Part shown: one piece after another, positions 1 through 5,675 of the stretch
How the letters are laid out: each line of letters begins with the position of its first letter
How positions within the stretch are numbered: position 1 is the first letter of the stretch
From: Syntrophales bacterium
Lineage (GTDB): Bacteria > Desulfobacterota > Syntrophia > Syntrophales > UBA5619
Assembly (NCBI GenBank): GCA_028712015.1
Contig: JAQTRB010000123.1
Location: 1 to 5,675 of the forward strand
Length of the DNA: 5,675 nt
Direction: 5' to 3'
Program-made: the position numbers and the translations under genes
Notes under the pieces: generated by a model
What the model was told of the DNA's origin: nothing
What the model saw: the letters and a program-made list of their open reading frames with translations, nothing else
Database searches by the model: none

Positions 1-642
1 AGGGCCCATCAGGGACATGCGGAAGAGGTGGGAATGGAGGTGGCCGTCTTCACCCGGACCGGGGTCTCGCGGATCATGCGGTTCGCCTTCGAATTGGCCC
101 GGAAGCGGCCGCGGCGCCTGCTCACGCTGGTGACCAAGTCCAACGCCCAGCGCCACGGCATGGTCCTCTGGGACGAGATCTTCGCCGCAGTCGCCGCCGA
201 CTATCCCGACGTCGCGACGGACCGGATGCTGGTCGATGCGGCCACGACCCGGATGGTCCTCCAGCCGGAAACCCTGGATGTCCTGGTGGCCACGAATCTC
301 CATGCGGACATCCTCTCCGATCTTGCGGCGGCCCTCTCGGGGAGTCTGGGGATGGGGGCAACGGCCAACCTGAATCCGGAGCGGAAGTACCCGTCCATGT
401 TTGAACCGATCCACGGTTCCGCCTTCGACATCATGGGAAAAGGCATCGCCAACCCCTTCGGAACCTTCTGGTCGGCCGTGCTGATGCTCGAGCATCTGGG
501 AGAGAAGGCGGCGGCGTCTCTTCTCATGGGGGCCATTGAAACGGTTACGGCCGGCGGAGAAGTCATGCCGGCGGACCTGGGAGGGCAAGCGACCACCAGG
601 GAAGTGACGGACGCCGTCTGCGCGGCGCTGGCAGGACTTTAA
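1..642 (+). CDS. Tartrate dehydrogenase / D-malate dehydrogenase family protein, 3' part (5' end outside window)
   Basis: This is the last 213 codons of an NAD-dependent beta-decarboxylating dehydrogenase of the isocitrate/isopropylmalate superfamily, a soluble enzyme that oxidises a 2-hydroxyacid and often decarboxylates the product. The frame is open from base 1, so the start is lost; family members are about 350-360 residues, so roughly 140 are missing. Counting from the window edge, the catalytic-lysine motif TKSN is at 45-48. The metal-binding aspartates are in VDAATTRMV (D79) and NLHADILSD (D103, D107). The cofactor loop EPIHGSAFDIMGKGIANP spans 135-152. The Asp in that loop (D143) is the residue type linked to NAD rather than NADP preference. 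NLHADILSD (instead of NLFGDILSD) and the NPERKYPSMFEP stretch point to the tartrate/D-malate dehydrogenase branch over LeuB or isocitrate dehydrogenase. The exact substrate (tartrate, D-malate or another) cannot be read from sequence. It ends with TAA. Confidence 0.88.
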   Translation, partial: RAHQGHAEEVGMEVAVFTRTGVSRIMRFAFELARKRPRRLLTLVTKSNAQRHGMVLWDEIFAAVAADYPDVATDRMLVDAATTRMVLQPETLDVLVATNLHADILSDLAAALSGSLGMGATANLNPERKYPSMFEPIHGSAFDIMGKGIANPFGTFWSAVLMLEHLGEKAAASLLMGAIETVTAGGEVMPADLGGQATTREVTDAVCAALAGL

Positions 643-691
643 AGCGGCGGAAACCGTCGAGGCCGGTCGTTTATTTGATCAATGAAGCCAG

Positions 692-715
692 GGGAATTTT
701 CCGGAGGAAATTCCC
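692..715 (+). other. Hairpin downstream of the dehydrogenase, burying a GGAGG
   Basis: GGGAATTTTC (692-701) pairs with GGAAATTCCC (706-715) around a 4-base CGGA loop: 10 bp including one G-T wobble. It lies 49 bases after the dehydrogenase stop and before the next promoter, so it may protect or form the 3' end of that transcript. No T-run follows, so it is not a standard intrinsic terminator. The GGAGG at 703-707 looks like a ribosome binding site with an ATG at 717, but that frame runs on as a shadow of the permease gene and is probably not used. Confidence 0.4.
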
Positions 716-755
716 GATGAATCTCCCCGGTTCTCCCGTTCTCTCTCGTTCCTCC

Positions 756-784
756 TTGACACACGGAAATCATTCCCTTATAGT
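756..784 (+). promoter_or_regulatory. Predicted sigma-70 promoter for the TRAP transporter unit
   Basis: A perfect -35 box TTGACA (756-761) is followed by a 17-base spacer and a -10 box TATAGT (779-784, 5 of 6 consensus bases). The expected transcription start is near 791, giving a leader of about 83 bases before the permease ATG at 874. It sits in the only long gap upstream of the transporter genes and points the right way. This is sequence evidence only. Confidence 0.72.
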
Positions 785-785
785 G

Positions 786-802
786 CCCGCAGTCCGTGCG
801 GG
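786..802 (+). promoter_or_regulatory. Inverted repeat over the predicted transcription start (possible operator)
   Basis: CCCGCA (786-791) and TGCGGG (797-802) are perfect inverted arms separated by 5 bases. The repeat starts two bases after the -10 box and covers the predicted start site. That is a typical position for a repressor operator; it could also form a stem-loop at the 5' end of the mRNA. The repeat is short and GC-rich, so chance is possible. No regulator gene is in the window. Confidence 0.4.
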
Positions 803-858
803 TTCCCTCAGCGCGGATAAATATGCGTCCAGCCTGATCGGCGGTGGATTTTCAAATA

Positions 859-864
859 GAGAGG
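859..864 (+). promoter_or_regulatory. Ribosome binding site deciding the permease start
   Basis: GAGAGG lies 9 bases before ATG 874. The alternative in-frame GTG at 844 has no purine-rich site at a suitable distance, so the ATG is preferred. Confidence 0.6.
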
Positions 865-873
865 CGAAAAGAG

Positions 874-2781
874 ATGCGGGAAATCCAGGGAAAAGCGGCC
901 TGGGTCATCGGTGCGCTTTACGTCGGTTTCGCGGCCTGGTCGATCTACGGCGCCATTTGGCCCGTCGAGACCTACGCCTTTCGCATGATCCACATGGCCT
1001 TCATTTTCGCCTTGGCCTTCCTGGTTTACCCGTACAAGCCGAACGCCGGCCGCTGGACGCTGGCGCCGGACTTGATTCTGGCGTTGCTGGGCGTCGCCAC
1101 GATCGCCTACGCCTTCACGGATATGGATGCGTTTCTCCGCCGCTCCACCCTGCCGGAACCCCTGGACATGTTCTTCGGAGTCGCGACGATTCTCCTTTTG
1201 CTGGAGATCTCCCGCCGGATGGTGGGCAACGTCTTCACGGCGGTCGTGATCGGCTTTCTGCTTTATATGATCTTCGGCCAGTATTTTCCGGACGTGATCT
1301 CCCACAAGGGCTATGACCTCGACCGGATCGTCGGCCACAGCTACATGACACTCGAGGGGATCTTCGGCGTGCCGCTGTCGGTGAGTGTCTCCTTCGTCAT
1401 GCTCTTCGTCGTCTACGGCACCTTTATGGACGTGGCCGGGGCGGGCAATTTCTGGTTGGATCTTTCCCTGGCGACGATGGGGCGACAGTCGGCCAGCGCC
1501 GGACGGGGCGCGGTGATCACCGCGGCGCTGCTGGGCGGACCGCAGGGAAGCGGCGTCGCCACGACGATGTCCGTCACGCCGATCATGTGGCCGATCCTCC
1601 AGAAGGCCGGCTACACCCCGAACATGGCCGCGGGGCTCATCGCCACCGGCGGAATCGGGGCGGTGCTTTCGCCGCCGCTGATGGGTGCGGCGGCCTTCCT
1701 GATCATGCAGTTCATGGGGATCGCCTTCTGGGAGGTGGTTGTCATGGTAACCATCCCGACGATCCTTTACTACGTGGGGACCCTCTTCATGGTGGAACTG
1801 GAGGCCCGCAAGTTCCGCTTCGCCCCGCCGGAGACCGAGGCCAAGACCGTCGGGCAGGTGATGCGCACCAAGGGCTATCACCTTCTGTCCATCGTGGTGC
1901 TGGTGGCCCTTTTGGTCGTGTGGAACAAATCGCCTGAATTGGCGGCCCTCGGGGCGATCGCCACAACGATCGTGACAAGCTTTGTCAGCCGGGACCGAAA
2001 CGAGTGGCTGACCCCCGGCAGGATCTTTACGGCGATGGTCGAAGGGGCCAAGAACATGCTCCCGGTGGCCGTCCTGCTGGCCGCCGCGGGGCTCATCGTC
2101 GGGACCTTTACGCTGACGGGCCTGGGGCTGAAAGTCTCCTCGATCATCATGTCCGTCAGCGGCGGCTCGACGCTGGCCGCGCTGTTCCTGGCCCTCTTCG
2201 CATCGATGCTGATCGGCCTGTCCCTCCCGATCACGGCTACCTACATCATGACCGTCGTGATGGTCGCCCCGGCCCTGGTGTCCATCGGGATCCCGATGCA
2301 TGTGGCGCACCTGCTCTGCTTCTATTTTGCCGTCCTGTCCGAGGTGTCGCCGCCAGTGGGACTCTCCCCCTGCGCGGCGGCGGCCGTGACCGGCGGGAAC
2401 CCGTTCGGCTCGATGATGCAGGCCTGGAAATACTCCCTGCCGGCCTTTCTCATTCCTTTCTTCTTTTCCACGACCGAGGTCGGCAACAGCCTGCTGATCG
2501 TCGGTGGGAACGGGCCCGATTTCATCCTCGCCACGCTGACGAGCCTCTCGGCTCTCTTTTTCCTGGCCATGGGGATCATCGGTTATCTGCGCAAGCCCCT
2601 CGCCTTGGTGGAGCGGATCCTGCTGATCATTGTCGCGATCGGCATGGTGATCTCCCCGATCGGCCTGTCCGTGGCGGGGCTGGCGCCACCGGGGGTCGGC
2701 GTCCTGATGCTTCTTTACCATCTGTGGACGAGCCAAAAGCCGGTCGCCGGCGGATCGCCGGAGGACGTTGGACGGCAATAA
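874..2781 (+). CDS. TRAP transporter fused permease (4TM/12TM type, TAXI-associated)
   Basis: This is the inner-membrane permease of a tripartite ATP-independent periplasmic (TRAP) transporter. Such proteins import substrate, usually an organic acid, using an ion gradient after it is delivered by a binding protein. The 635-residue length fits the family in which the small and large membrane subunits are fused. The N-terminal part has hydrophobic segments near 9-28, 38-53, 66-81, 97-111 and 118-135. A DctM-like large domain runs from about 165 to 535. It carries the glycine-rich GGPQGSGVATTMSVTPIM (221-238) and GIGAVLSPPLMGAAAFL (260-276) in its first half. The second half has the related GLSLPITATYIM (448-459) and EVSPPVGLSPCAAAAVTGG (490-508). 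Two more membrane segments follow near 580-600 and 603-616, before a polar tail. The start at ATG 874 is chosen for its upstream GAGAGG; a GTG 30 bases earlier would add ten charged residues. The binding-protein gene follows after 101 bases. The substrate is not predictable from sequence. Confidence 0.93.
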   Translation: MREIQGKAAWVIGALYVGFAAWSIYGAIWPVETYAFRMIHMAFIFALAFLVYPYKPNAGRWTLAPDLILALLGVATIAYAFTDMDAFLRRSTLPEPLDMFFGVATILLLLEISRRMVGNVFTAVVIGFLLYMIFGQYFPDVISHKGYDLDRIVGHSYMTLEGIFGVPLSVSVSFVMLFVVYGTFMDVAGAGNFWLDLSLATMGRQSASAGRGAVITAALLGGPQGSGVATTMSVTPIMWPILQKAGYTPNMAAGLIATGGIGAVLSPPLMGAAAFLIMQFMGIAFWEVVVMVTIPTILYYVGTLFMVELEARKFRFAPPETEAKTVGQVMRTKGYHLLSIVVLVALLVVWNKSPELAALGAIATTIVTSFVSRDRNEWLTPGRIFTAMVEGAKNMLPVAVLLAAAGLIVGTFTLTGLGLKVSSIIMSVSGGSTLAALFLALFASMLIGLSLPITATYIMTVVMVAPALVSIGIPMHVAHLLCFYFAVLSEVSPPVGLSPCAAAAVTGGNPFGSMMQAWKYSLPAFLIPFFFSTTEVGNSLLIVGGNGPDFILATLTSLSALFFLAMGIIGYLRKPLALVERILLIIVAIGMVISPIGLSVAGLAPPGVGVLMLLYHLWTSQKPVAGGSPEDVGRQ

Positions 2782-2796
2782 GATTTTGAGGATCTG

Positions 2797-2840
2797 TTTG
2801 AACCTGGAGGATTTTCTGCGGGGGCATCCAAAGGTTCAGG
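2797..2840 (+). other. Stem-loop between the permease and binding-protein genes
   Basis: TGAACCT (2799-2805) pairs perfectly with AGGTTCA (2832-2838), and two G-T wobbles can lengthen the stem to 9 bp (2797-2840). A small inner stem GGAT/ATCC (2809-2812, 2826-2829) fits in the loop. It lies in the 101-base gap 15 bases after the permease stop. No T-run follows, so it is not a terminator. It could mark an RNA processing or stabilising site that raises binding-protein mRNA over permease mRNA. I see no convincing promoter in this gap. Confidence 0.35.
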
Positions 2841-2870
2841 GCAATGACGTCCTGTCGATAACATCATTCG

Positions 2871-2876
2871 AGGAGG
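2871..2876 (+). promoter_or_regulatory. Strong ribosome binding site of the binding-protein gene
   Basis: A full AGGAGG lies 6 bases before ATG 2883. It is clearly stronger than the sites of the permease and DUF1850 genes, which fits the need for more binding protein than permease. Confidence 0.75.
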
Positions 2877-2882
2877 AGTGCT

Positions 2883-3884
2883 ATGAACGTTCGAAAATAT
2901 GGAACCATGGCAGCTTTGGCGATCATCCTGTCGATATCGCTGGCATTTGCCGGCAGCGTCGGCGCCCAGGCAAAAGTGGACAAACTCTCTTTCAGCATCG
3001 TGACGGGCGGCACCGGCGGCGTCTGGTATCCGCTGGGCGGAGCGATCGGCGGTGTCATCGGCAAGTACGTTCCCCATACCGAGGCCTCCGCCGAGGCGAC
3101 AACGGCCGCAATCGACAACCTGAAGCTGCTGACGGCCGGGAAGGCGGGGTTGGCCTTTGCCTATGACTATCACATCGGATGGGCAAACGAGGGTAAGGTG
3201 CCGGGCCTTTCCGGAAAACACAAGGTACGAATGGTTCTCGGCTTTTACGAGCAACCGCTCCACCTTGTGACAAAGGAAGGAAGCGGGATCAAATCGATCA
3301 TGGACCTCAAAGGCAAGCGCGTCTCCACGTGCGCCCCGAACAGCGGCACCGAGGAGCAGGCCGACTACGTACTGCGGGCGCTCGGGATCGACTGGAACAA
3401 GGATTTCAAGCGGGAAAAGCTTGGGGCGGGCCCGTCCGTAGCGGCTCTGAAGGACGGCAAGATCGACGCCTTCTTCTGGAGCGGCGCCGTGCCGACTTCC
3501 TCCATCATCGACCTCTCCTCCACCCCCGGCCTCAAGATGGTCATGCTGCCGATCGCAGGGGAAATTGCAGAAAAGATCATGAAAGAGAATCCCGGCGTCT
3601 TCCACAAGACAATTTTCGCCAAGGGCTCGTACTCCGCTTTGGACAAAGATGTCGAAACGATCGCGATTACGGCCGTCCTCCAGGCGATGGATACGTTCCC
3701 CGAGGATCGGCTCTATCAGATCGTCAAGGCGATCTTCGACCACAAATCCGAACTGGTGGCGGTCTGGAAGGGGGCCACGAAGATGACGCCGGAGAGCGCC
3801 GTCGGCCAGGTTACGCCGGACGCCCTCAAGTTCCTCCATCCCGCCGCACTGAAGTACTTCAAGGAAAAGGGCGCGGCAAAATAA
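2883..3884 (+). CDS. TAXI family TRAP transporter solute-binding protein
   Basis: This 333-residue periplasmic protein should capture the substrate and hand it to the fused permease encoded just upstream. The N-terminus is a Sec signal peptide: RK near residues 4-5, a hydrophobic core at about 9-23, and a likely cleavage site after AQA (28-30). No lipobox cysteine is seen, so it should be soluble. Family features include the ligand-loop motif TGGTGGVWYPLGGAIGG (41-57), NLKLLTAGKAGLAF (79-92), DLKGKRVS (141-148) followed by NSGTEEQA (153-160), and LKDGKIDAFFWSGAVPT (189-205). A C-terminal HPAALKYFKEKG (319-330) also fits. The length is normal for TAXI proteins (TRAP-associated extracytoplasmic immunoglobulin-E-binding-like; the name is historical). 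Few TAXI proteins have known ligands, some being glutamate or related organic acids, so the ligand here is unknown. The start is set by the AGGAGG six bases upstream. Confidence 0.93.
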   Translation: MNVRKYGTMAALAIILSISLAFAGSVGAQAKVDKLSFSIVTGGTGGVWYPLGGAIGGVIGKYVPHTEASAEATTAAIDNLKLLTAGKAGLAFAYDYHIGWANEGKVPGLSGKHKVRMVLGFYEQPLHLVTKEGSGIKSIMDLKGKRVSTCAPNSGTEEQADYVLRALGIDWNKDFKREKLGAGPSVAALKDGKIDAFFWSGAVPTSSIIDLSSTPGLKMVMLPIAGEIAEKIMKENPGVFHKTIFAKGSYSALDKDVETIAITAVLQAMDTFPEDRLYQIVKAIFDHKSELVAVWKGATKMTPESAVGQVTPDALKFLHPAALKYFKEKGAAK

Positions 3885-3900
3885 ATCCCGCACGAATATC

Positions 3901-3947
3901 CTTGGCGGGTCGGTTCTCGGTTCATGACCAAGCGCCGATCCGCCAAG
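3901..3947 (+). repeat. Long inverted repeat (13-bp stem) after the binding-protein gene
   Basis: CTTGGCGGGTCGG (3901-3913) pairs with CCGATCCGCCAAG (3935-3947) over 13 bp with a single G-T wobble and a 21-base loop. It begins 17 bases after the binding-protein stop. The bases after it are AAATCG, not a T-run, so it is unlikely to terminate alone. A stable 3' hairpin like this could protect the upstream binding-protein message from exonucleases, or attenuate read-through into the DUF1850 gene. Confidence 0.55.
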
Positions 3948-3974
3948 AAATCGATTCCCCTGCATCCCGACTTC

Positions 3975-4031
3975 CCCGATCCTGGTCGGAACAAAGCAAA
4001 GGGTCGGGCAAACGCGTCGGTTTTGTTTTTT
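3975..4031 (+). terminator. Second stem-loop plus T-rich tract (possible weak or partial terminator)
   Basis: CCCGATCCT (3975-3983) pairs with AGGGTCGGG (4000-4008) over 9 bp with one G-T wobble and a 16-base loop. A T-rich stretch, TTTTGTTTTTT (4021-4031), follows, but 12 bases separate it from the stem. That gap makes a classical intrinsic terminator doubtful. With the 13-bp hairpin just upstream, the 171-base stretch between the binding protein and DUF1850 is heavily structured and may reduce DUF1850 expression. Confidence 0.3.
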
Positions 4032-4055
4032 CAGAGTCTTGCGGGGAATCAGCGA

Positions 4056-4562
4056 ATGCGCGGTCATAAAAAAATCATCACGCTGGTTGTGGCGCTCCTG
4101 TGCCTTGGGCTTCTGTCGCAGATCGCCCCGTCCGGATACACCCGGATCGAGTTGACGGAGGAAGGCCGGGGGGAGAAGATCCTTTCCGTCGTGGCGCCGG
4201 ACGGCGAGCCGGTGACCCTTACCTGGCGCAACTCCCAGTTTGGCTACGACGTCACGGAGGTTTTCTACGCCCGGGGCGGCCTGATCATCCAGGATCAGGT
4301 CACCTTCTCCGAACCCGGGGGTCCGCCCCCGCCGAGCGTTTCCGCTGCCGACGTGGCCGATTTGTATCACACGGGAGGGACGTTCGACGCCCGCGGCCTT
4401 TCCCGGCCCTTTTCCCGGATCGTCTACCGCATCGGGGAGATCGGCGATCCGAAGATCCGGGTGAAAAACAAAACCGCCGCCCTGAAGAAGGCGGCGGGAT
4501 TCGGCGGCCGGGTGATCCTCACCACGGCCAAACCCAAACTCTATGAGTTTCTGTTTTGGTAA
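4056..4562 (+). CDS. DUF1850 domain-containing protein (TRAP/TAXI-associated, function unknown)
   Basis: This 168-residue protein has a short basic N-terminus, one hydrophobic segment (about 7-22) and an extracytoplasmic domain, so it is probably an inner-membrane-anchored or secreted periplasmic protein. The stretch LTWRNSQFGYDVTEVFYA (55-72) matches the conserved beta-strand core of DUF1850, where the family usually has a YTHSV...P..E-like motif. A proline run, GGPPPPS (88-94), follows. The family's function is unknown, but it is repeatedly found beside TAXI-type TRAP genes, as here, which suggests an accessory role in transport or sensing. I chose ATG 4056, preceded by GGGGA at 4043-4047, because it places the hydrophobic segment at the N-terminus. 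The earlier in-frame ATG at 3924 lies inside the loop of the inverted repeat and would add 44 unconvincing residues. The assignment rests on recognised motif shape and context rather than a profile search. Confidence 0.72.
   Translation: MRGHKKIITLVVALLCLGLLSQIAPSGYTRIELTEEGRGEKILSVVAPDGEPVTLTWRNSQFGYDVTEVFYARGGLIIQDQVTFSEPGGPPPPSVSAADVADLYHTGGTFDARGLSRPFSRIVYRIGEIGDPKIRVKNKTAALKKAAGFGGRVILTTAKPKLYEFLFW
4463..4497 (-). terminator. Intrinsic terminator of the helicase gene, inside the DUF1850 coding region
   Basis: Read on the minus strand, CCGCCGCC (4497-4490) pairs perfectly with GGCGGCGG (4481-4474) around an 8-base loop. It is followed at once by TTTTGTTTTT (4473-4464). An 8-bp all-GC stem with an adjoining T-run is the standard form of a rho-independent terminator. 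It lies about 90 bases after the helicase stop. The same bases on the plus strand encode KNKTAALKKAAG of DUF1850, so the signal overlaps a gene on the other strand. On the plus strand the run is A-rich and upstream, so it should not stop the transporter transcript. Confidence 0.65.
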
Positions 4563-4587
4563 ATCCTTTCCGACGACGTCTCGACCG

Positions 4588-5675
4588 TTACCGGGATGAG
4601 CCGCGCAACTGGGGACATCCCGCAAGCGATTTTCCACCGCTTCGGCGCGCCATGGGACGCGATGCCGCGTGACGGGAATCGCCTCCCCTTTTGGCCGGCG
4701 CATACCGTGAAATGGGCGCCGGTCTTCCCTGCCTCCCGAAGGAGGGCCGGGAGGACCTGTCGGATCCGCCGCCGCCCGCAGGCGCCGGCAAATTGTAGTC
4801 GAAATCCTCCAGGGTCCGCCTTTCGATTTTTTCCCCGAGGACGTGCTCGATGTCCCCCACAAAACCCCGATCTTCCGGCGTCACGAAGGTGAAGGCGTCG
4901 CCCGTCTTCGCGGCGCGGCCCGTACGGCCGATCCGGTGCGTGTAGGCGTCGACGGTGTCGGGCATGTCGTAGTTGATCACATGGGATATGCCGGAAACGT
5001 CGATCCCCCGCGCGGCGATGTCGGTGGCCACCAGGATCTGGTACTTCCCGTCGCGAAAGCCGCTCAACGCATCCTGGCGCCGGTTCTGCGAGAGATTGCC
5101 CTGCAGAGAGGCGACCGACAGACCGGCCCGCTGCATCTGCTCGGCCACGCGCGTTGTGCGGTGCTTCGTGCGCGTGAAGACGAGGACCGATTCCGTATCC
5201 GTCTTGTCGAGAAGCTTCATCAGCAGGGCCGTCTTAAGATGCGGCGCCACCGGATAGACGGCATGGGAAACCGTGGATACGGGAACCCCGGCGCCGACCC
5301 GGACGATGACGGGGTCGCGGAGCACCTCCCCGGCCAGCTTCCGGATGTCGTCCGGCATTGTGGCGGAGAAGAGCAGCGTCTGCCGGTTCTTCGGCAGCCG
5401 CTTGACGATCCTGCGGATGTCCGGCAAAAAGCCCATGTCGAACATGCGGTCCGCCTCGTCCAAAACCAGCACCTCAACACGGGAAAGGTCGATTTCGCCC
5501 TGTTCCGCCAGATCGAGCAGGCGTCCCGGACAGGCGACCGCGATTTCGACCCCCTGACGGAGTGTCCGGATCTGGGGATTTTTATTCACCCCGCCGTACA
5601 CGGTGACGCTTTTGAGCTTCGTCGCCCGCCCCAGCCCGTCAATGGCCTCATGGATCTGTTCGGCCAGCTCCCGCG
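4588..5675 (-). CDS. DEAD-box ATP-dependent RNA helicase, RhlE-like, C-terminal part (start outside window)
   Basis: The visible 361 residues belong to a DEAD-box RNA helicase, which uses ATP to unwind short RNA duplexes in ribosome assembly or RNA decay. The N-terminus, with the Q motif and Walker A, lies beyond the window. Numbering from the edge, the rest is complete: RELA (1-4, motif Ia), YGG (26-28), CPGRLLD (48-54, motif Ib), the DEAD box (72-75), SATMP (103-107) and VLVFTRTKHRT (163-173). VATDIAARGID (215-225) and HRIGRTGR (246-253) complete the second RecA-like domain. EKIERRTLEDFDY (281-293) and a basic Gly/Arg/Ser/Pro tail of about 65 residues follow. Such tails usually bind RNA and place the protein in the RhlE group, though DeaD/SrmB-type naming cannot be excluded. 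Motif Ib has Cys in place of the usual Thr. It is convergent with the DUF1850 gene, with 25 bases between the two stop codons. Confidence 0.93.
   Translation of the reverse strand, partial: RELAEQIHEAIDGLGRATKLKSVTVYGGVNKNPQIRTLRQGVEIAVACPGRLLDLAEQGEIDLSRVEVLVLDEADRMFDMGFLPDIRRIVKRLPKNRQTLLFSATMPDDIRKLAGEVLRDPVIVRVGAGVPVSTVSHAVYPVAPHLKTALLMKLLDKTDTESVLVFTRTKHRTTRVAEQMQRAGLSVASLQGNLSQNRRQDALSGFRDGKYQILVATDIAARGIDVSGISHVINYDMPDTVDAYTHRIGRTGRAAKTGDAFTFVTPEDRGFVGDIEHVLGEKIERRTLEDFDYNLPAPAGGGGSDRSSRPSFGRQGRPAPISRYAPAKRGGDSRHAASRPMARRSGGKSLAGCPQLRGSSR

Noticed and set aside
675..682. TTGATCAA palindrome as a possible FNR/CRP-type site
   Set aside because: The half-sites lack the 4-base spacer of an FNR box, and the site is about 75 bases before the -35 box. 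An 8-base palindrome is expected by chance.
675..1316. Plus-strand open frame starting in the leader and running into the permease in another frame, including the ATG at 717 with GGAGG upstream
   Set aside because: The product turns into a low-complexity Arg/Gly/Leu/Pro string once it enters the permease, and it begins upstream of the predicted promoter. The ribosome-binding-like site is more likely part of a hairpin.
808..2778. Very long (656-codon) open frame antisense to the permease
   Set aside because: Its product is an Arg/His/Asp/Gln/Gly-rich string with no domain or membrane pattern. Such frames arise opposite GC-rich genes whose G/C-rich third positions remove antisense stops; the plus-strand permease explains this DNA.
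2798..2862. Possible promoter within the permease to binding-protein gap (TTGAAC at 2798, GATAAC at 2857)
   Set aside because: Neither box has a partner at 16-18 bases that resembles consensus.
3924..4055. N-terminal extension of the DUF1850 gene to the ATG at 3924
   Set aside because: The 44 added residues are basic and unstructured, the ATG lies in the loop of a 13-bp inverted repeat, and ATG 4056 gives a normal N-terminal membrane segment.
4563..4587. Search for a plus-strand terminator after DUF1850
   Set aside because: The 25 bases between the convergent stop codons contain no hairpin followed by a T-run. I cannot place the end of the transporter transcript.
2715..4862. Long (715-codon) minus-strand open frame across the binding-protein and DUF1850 genes
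   Set aside because: It runs through three better-supported genes, overlaps the end of the helicase in another frame, and has no recognisable motif. It is a composition artefact.

Overview
The window is GC-rich (roughly 60% or more by eye) bacterial chromosomal DNA with tightly packed genes and no sign of mobile elements, CRISPR arrays, tRNA or rRNA. A fused TRAP permease of the TAXI type, a tartrate/malate-type dehydrogenase and an RhlE-type RNA helicase fit a Gram-negative bacterium, since the binding protein has a Sec signal peptide for the periplasm. The overall style suggests Desulfobacterota or another proteobacterium. That placement is an inference from protein character and is low confidence.

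Layout. Bases 1-642 (+) hold the 3' two-thirds of a beta-decarboxylating dehydrogenase, closest in motif to tartrate dehydrogenase/D-malate dehydrogenase; its start lies before the window. A 231-base gap follows. It holds a 10-bp hairpin that buries a GGAGG, a near-consensus sigma-70 promoter (TTGACA, 17 bp, TATAGT) and a 6-bp dyad over the predicted transcription start. Then comes a three-gene (+) unit: a fused TRAP permease (874-2781), a TAXI-family periplasmic solute-binding protein (2883-3884) and a small membrane-anchored DUF1850 protein (4056-4562). The gaps between these genes (101 and 171 bases) each contain stem-loops that could set different mRNA levels for the three products. Bases 4588-5675 (-) hold the C-terminal part of a DEAD-box RNA helicase converging on the transporter unit. 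Its best candidate terminator lies about 90 bases past its stop codon, inside the DUF1850 coding region on the opposite strand.

How the genes fit together. The binding protein should capture a substrate, probably an organic anion, in the periplasm and deliver it to the permease, which imports it using an ion gradient. DUF1850 proteins recur next to TAXI-type TRAP systems and may be an accessory part, but their function is unknown. The dehydrogenase upstream acts on 2-hydroxy-dicarboxylates and could hint at the imported substrate, but the promoter between them shows the two can be transcribed separately. Overall this is a fairly ordinary region. The items most worth a second look are the DUF1850 association, the regulatory dyad, and the helicase terminator placed antisense within a neighbouring gene.
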